Source of the DNA: Bartonella sp. MM73XJBT.G
GTDB taxonomy: Bacteria; Pseudomonadota; Alphaproteobacteria; Rhizobiales; Rhizobiaceae
Assembly: GCF_028618435.1 (NCBI RefSeq)
Contig: NZ_JAQISW010000002.1
Coordinates: forward strand, 1 to 64,000
Direction of reading: 5' to 3'
Length of the DNA: 64,000 bases
In this document: positions 25,201-36,356 of the stretch, one piece after another
Numbering within the stretch: position 1 is the stretch's first letter
Layout: each line of letters begins with the position of its first letter
Translations under genes and position numbers: made by a program
The notes under the pieces: generated by a model
Database searches by the model: none
The model's input: only the letters and a program-made list of their open reading frames with translations
What the model was told of the DNA's origin: nothing

Positions 25201-25368
25201 TTATTTAATTTTCGTTTCTTTAAATTCAACGTGTTTTTTTACAACTGGATCATATTTACGTTTGCTCATTTTATCTGTCATTGTACGGCTGTTTTTCTTT
25301 GTTACATAGAAAAAACCAGTATCTGCAGTTGATAAAAGCTTGATCTTAATGGTTGCTGCTTTAGCCAT
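25201..25368 (-). CDS. rpmG: 50S ribosomal protein L33
   Basis: 55 residues: [20 protein letters not shown] at the N-terminus, then [21 protein letters not shown] and a Lys-rich end. This is the zinc-free type, as the two Cys pairs of the alternative L33 are absent. It stands alone between a transporter pseudogene and the nuclease gene, with its own terminator downstream. Confidence 0.96.
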   Translation of the reverse strand: MAKAATIKIKLLSTADTGFFYVTKKNSRTMTDKMSKRKYDPVVKKHVEFKETKIK

Positions 25369-25471
25369 AATGCAAAAATCCTATTTATACTGAAAAAAAT
25401 ATCATCGCTGTTAGAACTTATTTCCAACATCATCAAATTTTCCGGCAACAGTACGGATGTTCTCAAAAAAG

Positions 25472-26555
25472 TCAAGAGCTGATTAGTTTTCTCATAAGTT
25501 GGGTAAATACCAAAATGACATATAAACCAAAAAGATCAAAAATATCCATGGATTTTCCGATAAAAGTTGGTCCTATGAACATACCAATTCCATAGCAAAA
25601 AGTAAAAGCAGAATTAGCAGCAGCAAGTTCTTGCCCCCTAAGACGTGCACCACCTAGATGTGCAAGACCAATTGTATAAAGGCTCGCTGATACACCACCT
25701 AGAATAAATAGATCAAACATCAGAATCCATAGATATTGAATAATCCATGGTACTATAAAAATTTCCACAAATCAGCGGATAGCGCCTATCTTTGGCATAG
25801 TCGCTTAACATACTGATAGGAATTAAGAGAAAAATATTCCCGAGTGCAAGGGTTGCCATAAAGTGTGCTGCTTCATTTTCATTATAACCAATGGATAAAC
25901 TAAAGGGGATTATAAGCGTTAATGTGCCCATTTGAATGGCCCCATAAACAAGAGCCGCCATCATCGCGTTTGGAACCTGAAAAAGATAACGAAAAAATGG
26001 CGTATATTGATTTTTTTGAAATTCTGGACTTAATTTCCAAGCTGCAAGAATTGGTATAGTAGCAAGTATAATAAGGCTACAGCCAACAGCAAAAGGAATA
26101 AATCCTTGTGTTCCCACTTTTGCTAACAGTGTTAGACCTATCACAAACCCTAATTCTAAGACAATAGCATAAATAGAAAGGATCAAACCGCGTTTTTTGG
26201 GAGGAGCATAACTGTCATAGTAAAATGCAATATAAACTTTAAAATAAACCAATCCCATATGAATTCAAAAAAAATAGAATCCTAAAAAACTTAGAGATCC
26301 TATCTCCATCATAAGCAATATTGTCTGAGCGACGCTTAAACATAAAGCAATTCGAGACGTAAAAATAGCTGCAATAATTGTGGCGATTCCACCAACTGTT
26401 CCACTATAGCCGATCGTACTGTTGGAAAGCTCTTTCTCTGCCATAAGAAGAGAGACAAGTTGTGTTCTCATTGCTAATGCTGTTCCAACAATGCCAATGG
26501 TTGCAATAGCGGCAATAATTGCACGCAAGGGATTATTTTGAGAGTTTTTTTTCAT
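25472..26555 (-). pseudogene. Major facilitator superfamily transporter, decayed
   Basis: Three fragments in different frames from one gene: 26555-26265 (helices 1-3, with ATIGIVGTALAMRTQLVSLLM), 26258-25713 (the APPKKRGLILSIYAIVLELGF loop and following helices), and 25768-25472 (LFILGGVSASLYTIGLAHLGG and the last helices). Between the first two pieces, residues of the central region are missing as well as the frame. It needs at least two frame changes and carries a deletion, so it cannot make a working carrier. Confidence 0.85.
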
Positions 26556-26867
26556 GAGAATGGCTTAAGGTACTTTTGTAATGAAGAGGCAAGCTGAAAT
26601 GAAAGAAAGATCAAACAAACCTTTGCAGATTCTCTCTCTTCATTGAGTATAAAAAAAACTCTGCAATACTTTTAATACAAAATAAAACATATGCTCTTAA
26701 TATGTCAAAGAAAGCATATTGTATACAAAAATGATATAAATATTCAATATTATAGACAGTTTCTTAGTTTAAATCATTATGATATCATTTATTATTAACT
26801 ATTAAAGAGTGAATGAAAAGCTTTATTATTTTTCAATAAAAATTTAAGAAATATTTTTTACTTTTAA
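26556..26867. other. AT-rich spacer
   Basis: About 310 bp downstream of rnr with nothing convincing. Confidence 0.4.
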
Positions 26868-29138
26868 CTAATATTTTCTTCTTCCATAAAAATGGCGCTT
26901 TTGTTTTTTTAATTTGTTTTTATGGTAGGATATCGATGAAAATTTGATTGGACGGGGCTCTGTTAAAAGCTCGAAGCTTAAAGCACCAGCAAAAGGCTGT
27001 ACGGTTATAAGTTTTACTTCTACAATATCACTAAGCTGATAGCCTTTATGGCTATGTTGTCCTATAAGAATATGTTGCGCTTCATCGAAATGATAATAAT
27101 CATTTTTAAGTGTAGAAATATGGACAAAACCATCTGTATTGAGTTTATCAAGAGAAATAAAAAGCCCTGCTTTTGTGACTCCAGAAATACGGCCTGTAAA
27201 AATACGGCCAATTTTATTCGTTAAATAGTGCGCAACAAGCCGATCAATCGTTTCTCTTTCAGCAATCATTGCACGCCGCTCGTACAAAGAAATTTGCGTA
27301 GCAATTTCTGCAAGGTTTTGTTCTTGTGTATCCGTTAATTGATCATTTCCTAGTTTGAGAGCTTTAATGAGTGCTCGATGAATAACAAGATCAGCATAAC
27401 GGCGAATTGGTGATGTAAAATGTGTATAGTTTTGCAAATTCAAACCAAAATGTCCACTATTTTTAGGATTGTATTCTGCTTGTGATTGTGAACGCAATAT
27501 AACTTGATTGACAAGTTCTTGTTGTTCCGTATGAGCAACCTTTTCTAAAATTCTATTAAGACGTGCTGATGTTAATTCAGCACTTTTTGAGAGGGATATT
27601 CCTAAACTTTGAAGGAAATTCCGCAATATTTCTTGTTTGGCAAGAGAGGGTTTGTCATGAATACGATAAATGAGGGGCTGATGATGTTTTTTTAATGTTT
27701 CAGAAGCTGCAATATTGGCTTGTATCATAAACTCTTCAATCAAATGATGGGCTTCTAAATGTTCTTCACTCACAACATCTTGGATGCATCCATTTTGATC
27801 AAGAATAATCTTTTTTTCTGCTATTTCTAGTTCTAGGGGCTGTCGACGATTTCGAGCGATTTTAAGACATGCATAAGCATTCCATAAGGGGTGCAAAATA
27901 TTCTCAAACAGGGAAGCATTTTTTTTATGGATATGTTCTTTTTTTGCCAATTGTACTTCTTGATAGGAGAGTTTGGCTTTTACACGCATCATAATACGAT
28001 GAAAACTATGTTTTAGTTTATTACCATTTGCATCAAAAATCATACGAACGGCTAAAGCTGGTCTTTCTTTTCCTTCACGCAAAGAACATAAATCATGAGA
28101 AAGGCGTTCAGGTAGCATTGGTACAACGGTATCAGGAAAATAAACAGAATTTCCACGTTTTAATGCTTCTTTATCTAAAGCGCTTCCTGTTTTGATATAG
28201 TAAGAAACATCTGCAATAGCTACAATAATAATCCAACCACCATCATTTGTAGGATCCTTATCCTTGCTTGCATAGACTGCATCATCATGGTCTTTTGCAT
28301 CTGGTGGATCAATCGTAATAAATGGTAATTGTCGCCAATCTTCACGATTATCCATATTAGCAGCTTTGATATGTTTAACTTCCTCAAGAACTCTTTCAGG
28401 AAAAATATAAGGAATTCCTTTTGAAAGAAGAGCAATCATTGAGAGTGTTTTCTCACTCTTAATATGCCCTAAAACATTTTTTATTTGCGCACTTTTAAGT
28501 CCATAACCAGTATTTTTTTTTATTTCAACTTCAACGAGATCATCCGTTTCAACCTTCATTTCTGGAGATATTTCAACGATGAGCTCATTGGTTTTGCGGT
28601 CTATAGGTTCAAGACGCCATTGATTATTTTCTAACTTTCGTACAACACCAAATGTGTTCTTTGGGGATATATCAATTTTACGAATAATTCGCCCCGTATA
28701 AGGGGAATTTTGAGAATTTTTATTTCGAAAAACTTTTACAAGAACATGATCTCCAACACCAATGCTCCCTCCCTTTATGTGACGAAAAGAGTGTATTTCA
28801 ATATTAGGTTTTGGCGTATCTTCCCATTCAAAAGGTTGTGCAATAAAACCCCCATCTTTATCACGGCCGCTAATTTTTACTAAAGTAACAGGGGGTAATT
28901 GTCCTTTGTTTATTGCTCTTTTGCGCTGTTTAGATATAAGATTTTGATCCTTTAATGTACGTAATATATCTCTAAGCCAGATACGAGAATTGCTTTTTAA
29001 GTTAAAAGCTTTGGCGATTTCTCGTTTACTTAATCGGTTAGGGTTTTCATTGATAAAGGAAAGAATTTCTTTCCTATTGGGCAAATTTCCCCCCCTGACT
29101 GAGGAGAGGAATTTTACGTTTTTTTCACCTTTAGCCAA
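26868..29138 (-). CDS. rnr: Ribonuclease R
   Basis: 756 residues. Processive 3'-5' exoribonuclease. N-terminal winged helix (NPNRLSKREIAKAFNLKSN), cold-shock domains, then the RNB core with FITIDPPDAKDHDDAVYA (metal-binding Asps), SVYFPDTVVPMLPERLSHDLCSL and YTHFTSPIRRYADLVIHR. C-terminal S1 domain (RISGVTKAGLFISLDKLNTDGFVHIS) and a basic tail. It starts 3 bp after topA, so it belongs to that operon. Confidence 0.96.
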   Translation of the reverse strand: MAKGEKNVKFLSSVRGGNLPNRKEILSFINENPNRLSKREIAKAFNLKSNSRIWLRDILRTLKDQNLISKQRKRAINKGQLPPVTLVKISGRDKDGGFIAQPFEWEDTPKPNIEIHSFRHIKGGSIGVGDHVLVKVFRNKNSQNSPYTGRIIRKIDISPKNTFGVVRKLENNQWRLEPIDRKTNELIVEISPEMKVETDDLVEVEIKKNTGYGLKSAQIKNVLGHIKSEKTLSMIALLSKGIPYIFPERVLEEVKHIKAANMDNREDWRQLPFITIDPPDAKDHDDAVYASKDKDPTNDGGWIIIVAIADVSYYIKTGSALDKEALKRGNSVYFPDTVVPMLPERLSHDLCSLREGKERPALAVRMIFDANGNKLKHSFHRIMMRVKAKLSYQEVQLAKKEHIHKKNASLFENILHPLWNAYACLKIARNRRQPLELEIAEKKIILDQNGCIQDVVSEEHLEAHHLIEEFMIQANIAASETLKKHHQPLIYRIHDKPSLAKQEILRNFLQSLGISLSKSAELTSARLNRILEKVAHTEQQELVNQVILRSQSQAEYNPKNSGHFGLNLQNYTHFTSPIRRYADLVIHRALIKALKLGNDQLTDTQEQNLAEIATQISLYERRAMIAERETIDRLVAHYLTNKIGRIFTGRISGVTKAGLFISLDKLNTDGFVHISTLKNDYYHFDEAQHILIGQHSHKGYQLSDIVEVKLITVQPFAGALSFELLTEPRPIKFSSISYHKNKLKKQKRHFYGRRKY

Positions 29139-29141
29139 ATT

Positions 29142-31721
29142 TTATGTCTCTTTTACTTTTACTTTTGCTTTTGTTTTGGAAGAAGCTTTTTTTGACGTTG
29201 TCTTTTTACGCGATGCTTTAGCCGATATAAGTTCTAATGCCTCTGAAAGGGTTACACTAATGGGATCTTTATCTTTTGGCAATGTTGCATTAACTTTACC
29301 CCAATTGACATAAGGACCATAACGTCCATTGCGCACAGTGACAATTCCTCCTTCGGGGTGCTCTCCTAATGTTGCAAGTGCTGTAGATGTTGTTCTACTT
29401 TGCTTGGTTTTATTTTCTTGGTGTTCTGCCAATACTGTAATAGCACGATTGATACCAATATCAAAAACTTCATCCGCATGAAGAAGGCGCGCAGATTTTC
29501 CATTATGACTAAGGTAGGGACCATAGCGTCCAATTGTCGCTGTGATCATTTTGCCTGTTTCAGGATGCGTTCCAATTTCACGGGGTAGGGAGAGTAAAGC
29601 CAAGGCTTTATCAAGAGTGATATTTTCCGCCTGCCATTCTTTTGGTAATCCCGTACGTTTGGCTTCTTTGCTTTCACCAAGTTGAATATAGGGACCAAAA
29701 CGGCCATTGCGAAGAGAAATATCTTTTCCTGTTTGAGGATCAACACCAAGCATCACAGGTTCCTCATTGTGCACAGCTTTATTTTCTTCTTCTGTATCTG
29801 TCCCAAGTTGGCGTGTATATTTACATTCTGGATAGTTGGAACAGCCAACAAAAGCACCATAACGACCAAGTTTTAAGGATAATTGACCATTTTTACACAG
29901 AGGACAGGAACGCACATCACTTCCATCTTCGCGTTCAGGAAAGGCGAGAGGTGCTAATGTTACATTTAAAACATCAAGGACATTGGCGATACGAAGCTCT
30001 TGGATATTGCTAATAGATGCATTAAATCCATCCCAAAAATCACGCAATACGTCTTTCCAAGAAAGTTTGCCATCAGAGATAAGATCCAGCTTTTCTTCAA
30101 GATCTGCTGTGAAACCATATTCTACATAGCGATTAAAAAAATTTTCAAGAAAGGCTGTAACAATACGCCCCTTAGCATCAGGAATTAGCTTCCGCTTATC
30201 AATGACAATATATCCACGATCACACAATGTTGCCAATGTGGAGGCATAAGTTGAGGGGCGACCAATTCCCAATTCTTCAAGTTTTTTAATTAATGAGGCT
30301 TCAGAATAACGGGAAGGGGGCTCTGTGGTATGTTGTACAGATTCGACTTTTTCTTTCGTAAGTGCTTCACCTGTATTTATTTGTGGTAAACGTGTTGATT
30401 CATTTTCTTCATTATTTTCTTCGTCTCGTTGATCTGTATAAACGGAAATAAAACCGTCAAAACGAACAATAGATCCTGTTGCTCGAAGATTTGCACGGTT
30501 GTCTCCTTGCTGGGCTTCAATTTCAACGGTTGTACGTTCAATTTCAGCAGAACGCATTTGGCTGGCAATAGCGCGCTTCCATATCAACTCATAGAGCTTT
30601 GCCTGATCACTGTCGAGAAAATTGCGAACTTGGTTGGGGGACCTTTGAAAATCTGTTGGACGGATTGCTTCATGTGCTTCTTGTGCATTTTTTGCCTTTG
30701 TTGAATAAAAACGTGGTTTTTCAGGAACATAGTCATTTCCAAAAGATTCATGAATTACTTTTCTTGCTGTATCAATGGCTTCTGGCGCTATTTGCACACC
30801 ATCGGTACGCATATAAGTAATAAGTCCCGCCATTTCACCGTTAATTTCAATTCCTTCATAAAGCTTTTGGGCAATTTGCATCGTGCGAGAAGCTGAAAAG
30901 CCTAATTTTGAAGAAGCCGCTTGTTGTAGTGTAGAGGTAGTAAAGGGAGGAAAAGGATTTCTTTTTGTAGGTTTTGCTTCAACACTGAGTGTATGATATT
31001 GGGCCTTCTCCAACATAAGGCGAATTTGATCTGCTTGTTCTTGAGATTGAATATCAAGTTTGCCAATCTTTTTTTGATTAAACATTGTCAATCTTGCTTG
31101 AAAATGATCATTTCTGATGGTTTTTAACTGTGTTGTAATGGACCAATAATCTTCTTTGATAAAATGTTCTATTTCTGCTTCACGGTCACAAATAATCCGC
31201 AAAGCAACCGACTGAACACGTCCAGCCGAGCGTGCACCAGGGAGTTTACGCCATAAAACAGGTGAAAGTGTAAAACCAACAAGATAATCGAGAGCACGAC
31301 GTGCAAGATAGGCATCGACAAGTGATGTATCAATATCCCGCGGATTGTTCATAGCATCAAGCACAGACTTTTTCGTGATGGCATTGAAGACAACTCTTTT
31401 TATAGGTTTATCTTTTAAAACTTTTTTTTGATGAAGAACATCCAGAATATGCCATGAAATAGCTTCCCCTTCACGATCAGGGTCTGTTGCTAAGATAAGG
31501 CTATCGGCCTCTTTAACGGCTTTTGCTATTTCATTTAAACGTTTTTCAGCCGCAGAATCTATATCCCATTTCATTGAAAAATCTTGATCCGGTAAAACGG
31601 AGCCATCTTTTGCAGGCAAATCACGAACATGTCCAAATGATGCGACAACTTTGTATTGAGACCCAAGATATTTATTAATTGTTTTTGCTTTTGCTGGAGA
31701 TTCAACGATAACGATATTCAT
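29142..31721 (-). CDS. topA: DNA topoisomerase I
   Basis: 859 residues, type IA topoisomerase relaxing negative supercoils. TOPRIM start NIVIVESPAKAKTINKYLG, DPDREGEAISWH, and active-site Tyr in GLITYMRTDG (about 315). One C4 zinc finger is seen (CPLCKNGQLSLKLGRYGAFVGC), followed by three GRxGPY repeats (GRFGPYIQLG, GRYGPYLSHNG, GRYGPYVNWG) and a Lys-rich tail. First gene of topA-rnr. Confidence 0.97.
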   Translation of the reverse strand: MNIVIVESPAKAKTINKYLGSQYKVVASFGHVRDLPAKDGSVLPDQDFSMKWDIDSAAEKRLNEIAKAVKEADSLILATDPDREGEAISWHILDVLHQKKVLKDKPIKRVVFNAITKKSVLDAMNNPRDIDTSLVDAYLARRALDYLVGFTLSPVLWRKLPGARSAGRVQSVALRIICDREAEIEHFIKEDYWSITTQLKTIRNDHFQARLTMFNQKKIGKLDIQSQEQADQIRLMLEKAQYHTLSVEAKPTKRNPFPPFTTSTLQQAASSKLGFSASRTMQIAQKLYEGIEINGEMAGLITYMRTDGVQIAPEAIDTARKVIHESFGNDYVPEKPRFYSTKAKNAQEAHEAIRPTDFQRSPNQVRNFLDSDQAKLYELIWKRAIASQMRSAEIERTTVEIEAQQGDNRANLRATGSIVRFDGFISVYTDQRDEENNEENESTRLPQINTGEALTKEKVESVQHTTEPPSRYSEASLIKKLEELGIGRPSTYASTLATLCDRGYIVIDKRKLIPDAKGRIVTAFLENFFNRYVEYGFTADLEEKLDLISDGKLSWKDVLRDFWDGFNASISNIQELRIANVLDVLNVTLAPLAFPEREDGSDVRSCPLCKNGQLSLKLGRYGAFVGCSNYPECKYTRQLGTDTEEENKAVHNEEPVMLGVDPQTGKDISLRNGRFGPYIQLGESKEAKRTGLPKEWQAENITLDKALALLSLPREIGTHPETGKMITATIGRYGPYLSHNGKSARLLHADEVFDIGINRAITVLAEHQENKTKQSRTTSTALATLGEHPEGGIVTVRNGRYGPYVNWGKVNATLPKDKDPISVTLSEALELISAKASRKKTTSKKASSKTKAKVKVKET

Positions 31722-31993
31722 AATTTTACCCGAATATTGAAATAAAAACTTTTTTATAAACGCCTTTCACGTGAATAGCTAATGGCAATTGCTTAAGAAC
31801 ACATAAAAAAAATATTAGCCATATAAAAAACATGAATATTGTACAACTTGTGATTGTTATTATTAAAGCGCACCCTATATAGAATTACACGATTTATTTT
31901 TAACTGTTATTACAAAAGCGTACGGCGAATTACTAAAATACTAAGATGACGTCTATTGAGAGGTGGAGGGGAAATGCTCAAGGATAGAGGATT

Positions 31994-32200
31994 ATGTTTA
32001 TAAATCATTTGAAAGTTATCCAATATATTACAGACATGTCAAAGCAAATGAATCAGATGGCGCGTCAGGCGCATAGTCCGCTTTTAGCATTGCTTTTGGA
32101 TATGGTTGCCAAAGAAGGGCAAAGCATTATTAATAGTGCTGAGGCTCTTGGGGAAGATCAAGATTCGACAATGACACACAACCACCAGAGTGTCGAATAA
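31994..32200 (+). CDS. Small protein of unknown function, antisense overlap with dprA
   Basis: 68 residues, helical, Met- and Ala-rich (MSKQMNQMARQAHSPLLALLLDMVAKEGQ) with an acidic tail. GAGG lies just before the ATG. Its last 71 bp overlap the 3' end of dprA on the other strand. The composition and clean start suggest a real gene, but no family is recognised. Confidence 0.45.
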   Translation: MFINHLKVIQYITDMSKQMNQMARQAHSPLLALLLDMVAKEGQSIINSAEALGEDQDSTMTHNHQSVE

Positions 32201-33365
32201 GCTTTCCAGCAAGCTCGAGTTCTACCAATAAGAGGTAGAGAGTTGGGAGTGGAACACCTGCGTGGGTACTGAGTGTATCTATGTCGATTGGCGTTGTCGA
32301 AAGAGCAGAGAGAATTGCTGCGCGTGCTGCATCATCATCACCCATTAAAGAGGGATGAGAGTTTTTTTCGTCTACTGAATTACAATCCTCCTTTTCAAGT
32401 TGTAAAGAGGATGGTTCCTCAAAAAAATTGAGTTGGGAATTGGGAAGCGATGAAATTAATGGCGTAAGTGTTTCTATGATGTCAGAAGGATGTGTGGTGA
32501 GGAGAGCGCCGTCCTTTATGAGGTTGTTTGTACCAACAGACCTTGGATCAAGTGGAGAACCGGGAATAGCAAAAATCAACCGTCCCATTTCAGCTGCTTG
32601 ACGTGCGGTAATTAAGGATCCTGAACGCAGGGCAGCCTCCACAACCAAGAGACCGAGTGAGAGAGCTGCAATAATACGATTTCTTCTTGGAAAATCGATA
32701 GCGCGCGGCTTCCAAGAGATGGGCATTTCGCTGATGATGGCTCCACCGTTGGCGATGATATCTTCATACAACTTTTTATTTTCAGGAGGATAGATATGAT
32801 CAATTCCCCCAGCCATGACTGCAACAGTTCCTGTTTTTAAACTTGCTTGATGCGCAACGCTATCAATTCCACGAGCAAGCCCAGAAATTGTTACAAAGTC
32901 TTCTTCTCCGAGAAAATGCGCAAACTGAGCTGTAAGTTTTTTTCCAGCAGCTGAAGCATTTCGAGAGCCTATAATTCCAATCGAAGTTTTTTGAAAAATT
33001 GAAACATTACCTTTGATAGCAATAAGTGGCGGAGGAGCTTCTGTAACTTTCAGAAAAACTGGATAATCTGGTTCTCCCATACCAATAAACCGAATACCTA
33101 ATCTTTCAGCTTCTTGTATTTCTTTTTCTGTATCTTCTAAGCTTGCTATTTTAATAGATGCAGAACCGCCTCCTTTTCTAATAAGTTCTGGCAGCGCTGC
33201 TAAAGCATTTTCTGCTGTTTTATAATGATCAATGAGATTGCGAAAACTAACAGCTCCAATATTTTCACTGCGCAATAACCGTAACCAGCTTAGACGTTGA
33301 CGATCAGTAAGCAGGATTCCTTTATTTATCTCTGTTTTGCGTACCAATCTTACTTTCTTCCCCAC
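32130..33365 (-). CDS. dprA: DNA processing protein DprA
   Basis: 411 residues. It loads RecA on incoming single-stranded DNA in transformation. N-terminal helical domain ([21 protein letters not shown]), Rossmann core with [44 protein letters not shown] and [16 protein letters not shown], then a linker and a C-terminal winged helix ([32 protein letters not shown]). The frame opens with a GTG at 33365 and overlaps plsY by 44 bp; the start is uncertain. Confidence 0.94.
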   Translation of the reverse strand: MGKKVRLVRKTEINKGILLTDRQRLSWLRLLRSENIGAVSFRNLIDHYKTAENALAALPELIRKGGGSASIKIASLEDTEKEIQEAERLGIRFIGMGEPDYPVFLKVTEAPPPLIAIKGNVSIFQKTSIGIIGSRNASAAGKKLTAQFAHFLGEEDFVTISGLARGIDSVAHQASLKTGTVAVMAGGIDHIYPPENKKLYEDIIANGGAIISEMPISWKPRAIDFPRRNRIIAALSLGLLVVEAALRSGSLITARQAAEMGRLIFAIPGSPLDPRSVGTNNLIKDGALLTTHPSDIIETLTPLISSLPNSQLNFFEEPSSLQLEKEDCNSVDEKNSHPSLMGDDDAARAAILSALSTTPIDIDTLSTHAGVPLPTLYLLLVELELAGKLIRHSGGCVSLSNLDLPQEPQHY

Positions 33366-33954
33366 TTAATAATCTACTGATATTTGCACAATGTTTTATG
33401 AACACAAATAGGCTCATCGCGATCAGCATACAACAGAAATAAAAATTGGAAAAATAAAAAACGAATATCGGCGTGACTGTAACAGCAATAAGCGCAGATA
33501 ATGAAGAATAACGCATGAGAAGAAAAATTGCACTCCATACAATAATAAAAATAATTGCTGCGGGCCAATATCCGCCTAAGCAGACCCCTAAATAGGTTGC
33601 AACACCTTTACCACCTTTAAATTTAAGCCATACGGGAAAAAGATGTCCTAAGAAAGCAAAAAAACCCGCTAGAGAAATAAGAACACTCTTATCGAGCGGA
33701 TCATTAAAGAACTTTATAACGAAAATAACGATAGCTCCTTTCAACATATCACAAAGAAGTGTTAGAGCAGCAACTTTTTTATTTCCTGTTCGTAAAACAT
33801 TTGTTGCTCCAATATTTCCGGAACCAATTGCTCTTATATCGCCAAGTTTGGCCAATCTCGTAAATAGAAGACCAAATGGAATCGATCCGATGAGATAAGA
33901 TACGAGGAAAATAAACCATGGAGTAGACTGAAAAAATATTTTTGCTTCATTCAT
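33322..33954 (-). CDS. plsY: Acyl-phosphate:glycerol-3-phosphate acyltransferase
   Basis: 210 residues, several transmembrane helices. It makes lysophosphatidic acid at the start of phospholipid synthesis. Conserved motifs: [36 protein letters not shown], and [21 protein letters not shown]. It lies between pyrC' and dprA, all in one direction. A 44-bp overlap with dprA suggests linked translation. Confidence 0.95.
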   Translation of the reverse strand: MNEAKIFFQSTPWFIFLVSYLIGSIPFGLLFTRLAKLGDIRAIGSGNIGATNVLRTGNKKVAALTLLCDMLKGAIVIFVIKFFNDPLDKSVLISLAGFFAFLGHLFPVWLKFKGGKGVATYLGVCLGGYWPAAIIFIIVWSAIFLLMRYSSLSALIAVTVTPIFVFYFSNFYFCCMLIAMSLFVFIKHCANISRLLSGEESKIGTQNRDK

Positions 33955-33966
33955 TCAAGAATCTCA

Positions 33967-35268
33967 TTACGTTTGTCGGTCAAGTTTAAAAACGGATTTC
34001 CCTTTTACAAAGGTTTGAAGTACACGTCCTTGAAAACGTGCATTTTCAAAAGGCGTATTTTTTGAACGTGAATAAAACTTCTCTGTTGAAACAACCCATG
34101 GTTCTTCAAGATCAACCACAATAAGGTCCGCATAAGCACCTTTTTTGAGTGTTCCTGCATCGAGTCCAAAGAGCTTTGCAGGCGTTGTTGACAAAAGCTC
34201 AGCTATTCGGAGAAGAGATAGGCTCTCATCATGATAAAGACGCAAAGCTGCACTCAATAAGGTCTCCATACCAATAGCACCAGCTGCTGCATCATTGAAG
34301 GGTAAATGTTTTGTGTCGATACCTTGAGGATCATGGGAAGAGACAATGATATCTATCGTCCTATCTCTTATTGCTTCAATCAGTGCTATCCGGTCTTCTT
34401 CTGTACGCAATGGGGGTATAAGATGGAAAGAAGTTTGATATTGACCAATATCATTTTCGTTGAGAGATAAATGATTAATCGATACACCAGCTGAAATTTT
34501 TTCACTGCGCTGCTTGCTTAAGCGAAGAGCATCAGCAGAGAGCGCTGTTGATATCTGGGCGGCATGATAGCGGGTTTGCGTTAATGTCGCTAAGCGCAGA
34601 TCCCTTTCAAGTGGGATAACTTCTGCTTCACGGGGGATTCCAGAAAGCCCTAGCCAACTGGCGAGCAACCCTTCATTCATGACACCTTTTCCTGTAAGGT
34701 CCTTATCTTGTGTTTCATGTATCAAGGGAACATCAAAATCGCGTGCATAAGTCATTGCACGTCGCATAACAGATGAATTTTGAAGTGTTTTTTTTCCTTC
34801 ACTAAAAGCAACAGCTCCTGCATCTTTGAGCAAACCAAATTCGGTTATTTCTTCTCCGTTGAAACCTTGTGTGATTGCTGCAACGGGATAAATATTGACC
34901 GATGACATTTCCCCTGCTGTGCGCTTAATGAATTGAACGAGGACAACATTATCAATAACTGGGTGCGTGTCGGGCATCATAAGAAAGGAAGTAATGCCGC
35001 CTGCTACCGCTGCTTGACTTGCAGATGCAATTGTTTCACAATTTTCGTTTCCTGGTTCTCCAACAAAAACACGTGCATCAACAAGTCCAGGGAGAATTGC
35101 TTTGTTTTGTGCATTAATAATTTCTGCTTCTGTAGGCATTCCCTGATTCAAAGCTTCTTTTCCAGCGGCTATAATCCGTCCATTTTCAACAATAACTGTA
35201 CCAATTTCATCGATTGTACGTGAAGGATCAATAATACGAGCATTTTGAAAAACAATTGGTTTTATCAT
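33967..35268 (-). CDS. Dihydroorotase-like protein without zinc ligands (PyrC'/PyrX type)
   Basis: 433 residues from the ATG at 35268, which overlaps the pyrB stop as ATGA. It has the fold of class I dihydroorotases ([55 protein letters not shown]). The usual DxHxHLREPG is [10 protein letters not shown] here, so both His ligands and the Arg are gone. The catalytic DHAPH region reads SSHDPQG. It is probably not an active enzyme. In other bacteria such proteins pair with aspartate transcarbamoylase as a structural partner. Confidence 0.85.
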   Translation of the reverse strand: MIKPIVFQNARIIDPSRTIDEIGTVIVENGRIIAAGKEALNQGMPTEAEIINAQNKAILPGLVDARVFVGEPGNENCETIASASQAAVAGGITSFLMMPDTHPVIDNVVLVQFIKRTAGEMSSVNIYPVAAITQGFNGEEITEFGLLKDAGAVAFSEGKKTLQNSSVMRRAMTYARDFDVPLIHETQDKDLTGKGVMNEGLLASWLGLSGIPREAEVIPLERDLRLATLTQTRYHAAQISTALSADALRLSKQRSEKISAGVSINHLSLNENDIGQYQTSFHLIPPLRTEEDRIALIEAIRDRTIDIIVSSHDPQGIDTKHLPFNDAAAGAIGMETLLSAALRLYHDESLSLLRIAELLSTTPAKLFGLDAGTLKKGAYADLIVVDLEEPWVVSTEKFYSRSKNTPFENARFQGRVLQTFVKGKSVFKLDRQT

Positions 35269-36230
35269 TTTTTTTCTCCATTGATCTTCAAGCGTGAATC
35301 TAATAAAGCTTCCATGACGGCCATACGCACTGCAATTCCCATTTCTACTTGTGTATGAATCATACTTTGTGGTCCATCGGCTATATCGGATGCAATCTCC
35401 ACACCACGGTTTATGGGACCAGGATGCAAAATAATGCAATCATCTTTAGCATAAGCCAAATTTTCTTTATGTAAGCCAAAATAATGAAAATACTCACGTA
35501 TAGAGGGAATAAAAGAGCCTGCCATACGTTCATGTTGTAAGCGTAACATCATGATAACGTCAGCATCTTTAAGACCTTCTTTCATACTGTTAAAAACCTC
35601 AACGCTCATATCGACAATCCCTGTGGGTAAGAGTGTGGAAGGTGCAATAACACGAACTCGGGCCCCCAAAGCATTAAGACTGAGGATATTAGAACGCGCG
35701 ACACGCGAGTGCAAGATATCTCCACAAATGGCAACCGTTAATCCTTCAATACGACCTTTTGCTCTTTTAATGGTGAGAGCATCTAATAAAGCTTGGGTTG
35801 GGTGTTCATGAGAACCATCACCGGCATTAATGACACAACAATCAACTTTTTGTGCTAATAGAGCTGCTGCTCCCGCACTGCTATGGCGAAAAACCAGTAT
35901 ATCTGGCTTCATCGCATTAAGTGTTGCAGCCGTATCAAGTAACGTTTCCCCTTTTTTTACAGATGAGTTGTCGATCGCTACACTCATCACGTCTGCTCCC
36001 AACCGTTTGCCTGCTAATTCAAAAGAAGATTGTGTTCGCGTAGAAGCTTCAAAAAAGAGATTAATTTGAGTCCGCCCATACAAAATAGATTTTATTTTAT
36101 CAACTTTGTTAGAAAGAATAATGTTTGCTTCTGCACGATCAAGCAATGTATTAAGATCTTGTACACTCAGATCTTTAATAGCTAAAAGATGTTTATGAGG
36201 GAAAAGTGGAAAAAAATTATCTTGAATCAT
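35265..36230 (-). CDS. pyrB: Aspartate carbamoyltransferase catalytic chain
   Basis: 321 residues. Second step of pyrimidine synthesis: carbamoyl phosphate plus aspartate to carbamoyl aspartate. Carbamoyl-phosphate site [15 protein letters not shown], then [26 protein letters not shown] and the C-terminal [13 protein letters not shown]. No pyrI regulatory chain is nearby. It overlaps the dihydroorotase-like gene by 4 bp, consistent with a non-catalytic DHOase partner in one complex. Confidence 0.97.
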   Translation of the reverse strand: MIQDNFFPLFPHKHLLAIKDLSVQDLNTLLDRAEANIILSNKVDKIKSILYGRTQINLFFEASTRTQSSFELAGKRLGADVMSVAIDNSSVKKGETLLDTAATLNAMKPDILVFRHSSAGAAALLAQKVDCCVINAGDGSHEHPTQALLDALTIKRAKGRIEGLTVAICGDILHSRVARSNILSLNALGARVRVIAPSTLLPTGIVDMSVEVFNSMKEGLKDADVIMMLRLQHERMAGSFIPSIREYFHYFGLHKENLAYAKDDCIILHPGPINRGVEIASDIADGPQSMIHTQVEMGIAVRMAVMEALLDSRLKINGEKK

Positions 36231-36356
36231 AGCATTCTTCTTTATCTCTCTTTAAAACGGATTTAACAAGCATTTGTTTGAATATGATAAATGTTTCTTA
36301 ACTCTAAAAAGACAAATAGTCTATGATATGAATGATTTGAATATAGGAATAGACTT

